34,547 nt of DNA from WQUF01 sp031549885 (GTDB taxonomy: Bacteria; Bacillota; Clostridia; Clostridiales; Clostridiaceae): the NCBI GenBank assembly GCA_031549885.1, contig JAVBPD010000107.1, positions 1 through 34,547 on the forward strand, given 5' to 3'. Below, one piece after another: positions 33,062-34,547 of the stretch. Both the position numbers and the translations under genes were made by a program. Positions within the stretch are counted from its first letter, which is position 1, and the number at the start of each line of letters is the position of its first letter. The notes beneath the pieces were generated by a model. That model was not told the origin of the DNA. It made no database searches and was given only the letters and a program-made list of their open reading frames with translations.

Positions 33062-33964
33062 GTGAAAAATAGGAGGATACCTACTTCCAAAGTAGCAATA
33101 ACCCATAATGAAGTTGAAGGAGACGCAATTTATGAAGGTTTAAGTTTATTAAATATAGATAAGGAAATTTTTAAAGATGATGTTGTTGTAATAACATGCA
33201 ATTGGGTTAGCGCAAAACCGCCAGAAACAGCTGATGTAGTTGGCAATATTGCACTTGATTTTATAATAAAGTACTTTAAAAAGTTAAATGTAAAGAGGAT
33301 TGTTGTTGCAGCTGGAGCTGGTGGAGGAAATACTTTAGAGGTTATGAAAAAAGTTGGATATGATAAGGTATTAGATGAAAATAAAGTGGATTTTGTGGAT
33401 TTAAACAAAGGTCCCTTTATAGAAGTTAAATTAAATCATGATAAGCCTTCTAGCACAAAATTAAATGAAATTATAAATGATATGACTTTTCATGTATCCT
33501 TTACACAATTAAAAATACATGAAGAAGCTACTATTTCTGCATGCATTAAAAATATGGCATTATCTTGGCCACCTACAGAAGAACATGGAGCTCCTAAAAA
33601 GGATACAGGAATACATGAAGATCTTCATAGCTTTATCTTTGAGATGGCAAAGCATATTCCTATCGATCTATCCATTTTAAGCGCTTCCCCTGCTATGATT
33701 GGAACTGGTCCACATAATGGAAAAAGCATTCATAGCAATTTAGTGATATGTGGCAGTGATCCTGTTTCTGTAGACACTGTGGGAGCTAGGTTTCTTGGCT
33801 TTAAACCTCAAGCTGTTCATTATTTATATAGGCTTAATAAGAGAAACATTGGAACTTCAGATATTAATAAAATTAATATTATAGGCGTTGATCTTAAAAA
33901 GGCTGAGGAAATATTTTCTGAATACGCTTATTCTAAAAAAGAGTATATTGTAGATAAAAAATAA
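33062..33964 (+). CDS. DUF362 domain protein
   Basis: 300 residues. The pattern of early VAITHNEVEGDAIYEGL, then VVVITCNWVSAKPPETA, and a late SDPVSVDTVGARFLGF matches the DUF362 family. Many DUF362 proteins carry a C-terminal 2[4Fe-4S] ferredoxin; this one does not, and its few cysteines are scattered. Function unknown. Start is GTG 33062 with AAGAGGAG at 33045-33052; the GTG at 33053 is part of that site's margin. Cytosolic by absence of a signal. The next gene begins 58 bases later and could be co-transcribed. Confidence 0.85.
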   Translation: MKNRRIPTSKVAITHNEVEGDAIYEGLSLLNIDKEIFKDDVVVITCNWVSAKPPETADVVGNIALDFIIKYFKKLNVKRIVVAAGAGGGNTLEVMKKVGYDKVLDENKVDFVDLNKGPFIEVKLNHDKPSSTKLNEIINDMTFHVSFTQLKIHEEATISACIKNMALSWPPTEEHGAPKKDTGIHEDLHSFIFEMAKHIPIDLSILSASPAMIGTGPHNGKSIHSNLVICGSDPVSVDTVGARFLGFKPQAVHYLYRLNKRNIGTSDINKINIIGVDLKKAEEIFSEYAYSKKEYIVDKK

Positions 33965-34022
33965 AGAAACTTTTTTGTAGAATATGTTAAAATATAAGTA
34001 AAATTTCACAGGGGGGGCTGTT

Positions 34023-34547
34023 ATGTTAAACAAAGCCATTGAAATTGCATCTAAAGCACATAATGGACAATTTGATATTAGTGGTGATCCATATATTTTA
34101 CATCCACTTAAAATTATGCTTTGGTGTGATAATGATACAGAGCGTATCTGTGCTGTTTTACATGATGTGATGGAAGATTCATCTATTACTTTAAATGATT
34201 TGAGAAATGAAGGTTTTTCAGAAGATATTTTGGAAGTTTTAGATTGCCTCACTAAAAGAAAAAATGAGAGTTATGATAATTATATTGATAGAGTAATGAA
34301 AAATGAAATGGCTTGTAGCGTGAAAATAAAAGACTTATGCCATAACATGGATTTGACTAGGATTAAGAATCCATCTCTTAAAGATAAAAAAAGAAATAGA
34401 AAATACTCCAAAGCTTTAGATAAATTAATGGATGCTCTTCCCTATGCAGATGCCATTCCAAGTTATCGCATGATTAGTATTGATGGCCATATTGAAGTTC
34501 AACCTTTTGTCTCCCAAGATGAATTCTTGGATAGATTTATTAATTTT
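34023..34547 (+). CDS. RelA/SpoT-type HD hydrolase, 3' end outside the window
   Basis: At least 175 residues; no stop before the window ends. The start ATG follows AGGGGGGG (34010-34017). The N-terminus shows the (p)ppGpp-hydrolase HD pattern: AHNGQ (H13), GDPYILHP (H27), LHDVMEDS (H47-D48 and E51-D52), and later KIKDLCHNMD with a conserved Asp. These are the manganese and catalytic residues of SpoT and MESH1-type enzymes. What lies after residue 130 does not look like the RelA synthetase domain, though it is truncated here. It is probably a small alarmone hydrolase or related nucleotide phosphohydrolase; the substrate is unproven. Confidence 0.85.
   Translation, partial: MLNKAIEIASKAHNGQFDISGDPYILHPLKIMLWCDNDTERICAVLHDVMEDSSITLNDLRNEGFSEDILEVLDCLTKRKNESYDNYIDRVMKNEMACSVKIKDLCHNMDLTRIKNPSLKDKKRNRKYSKALDKLMDALPYADAIPSYRMISIDGHIEVQPFVSQDEFLDRFINF

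Noticed and set aside
1..34547. rRNA, tRNA, CRISPR array, transposase or integrase
   Set aside because: No tRNA-like cloverleaf with a T-loop consensus, no regularly spaced repeats and no recombinase motif were noticed on either strand; a tool-based scan would be needed to exclude them fully.

Overview
The window is AT-rich DNA (roughly 30 % G+C by eye) from a low-GC Gram-positive anaerobe, most likely a Clostridium or close relative. The evidence is a desulfoferrodoxin, an iron-dependent alcohol dehydrogenase, strong AGGAGG-type ribosome sites, many TTG/GTG starts, a T-box before trpS and two lysine riboswitches. No rRNA, tRNA, CRISPR array, insertion sequence or prophage was found. The last gene runs off the right edge.

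Layout. 1-4.4 kb: a DhaT-like alcohol dehydrogenase with a clear promoter, then two secreted proteins of unknown function. 4.4-10.1 kb: a membrane-anchored MutS-type ATPase, trpS with its T-box, superoxide reductase, a zinc-ribbon protein, and lysA with a lysine riboswitch. 10.1-13.7 kb: an AhpD-like protein, an acetyltransferase, then a type II restriction-modification pair whose endonuclease frame is broken at a run of seven T, and a small membrane protein. 13.7-17.8 kb (minus strand): a Gx-transporter/EetB-like membrane protein followed by both halves of a heterodimeric ABC exporter. 17.9-21.9 kb (plus strand, divergent from the last): type II NADH dehydrogenase fused to DoxX, a polyprenyl diphosphate synthase, and a lipoprotein made of two near-identical repeats. 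22-25 kb: a small metallopeptidase, a translationally coupled pair of an unknown lipoprotein-like protein and a radical SAM/SPASM enzyme, and a coiled-coil protein. 25-30.3 kb: an amidohydrolase with a HutD-like protein, then a lysine-riboswitch-controlled amino acid permease and YtcJ-type amidohydrolase. 30.3-33 kb: a three-gene ABC-2 transporter. 33-34.5 kb: a DUF362 protein and a partial RelA/SpoT-type HD hydrolase.

The most interesting part is 17.2-21.9 kb. The heptapeptide DAVTSA(S/T), which resembles the threonine/serine motif to which ApbE flavin transferases attach FMN, occurs three times in two genes of one operon: once in a predicted outward loop of the NDH-2/DoxX fusion and once before each repeat of the lipoprotein. 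With a polyprenyl synthase (quinone side chain) between them and an EetB-like gene divergent across a perfect 23-base palindrome, this looks like a reduced or variant flavin-based extracellular electron transfer system. It has no recognisable FMN_bind domain, and its flavin transferase must lie elsewhere. That reading is inference from motif and context.
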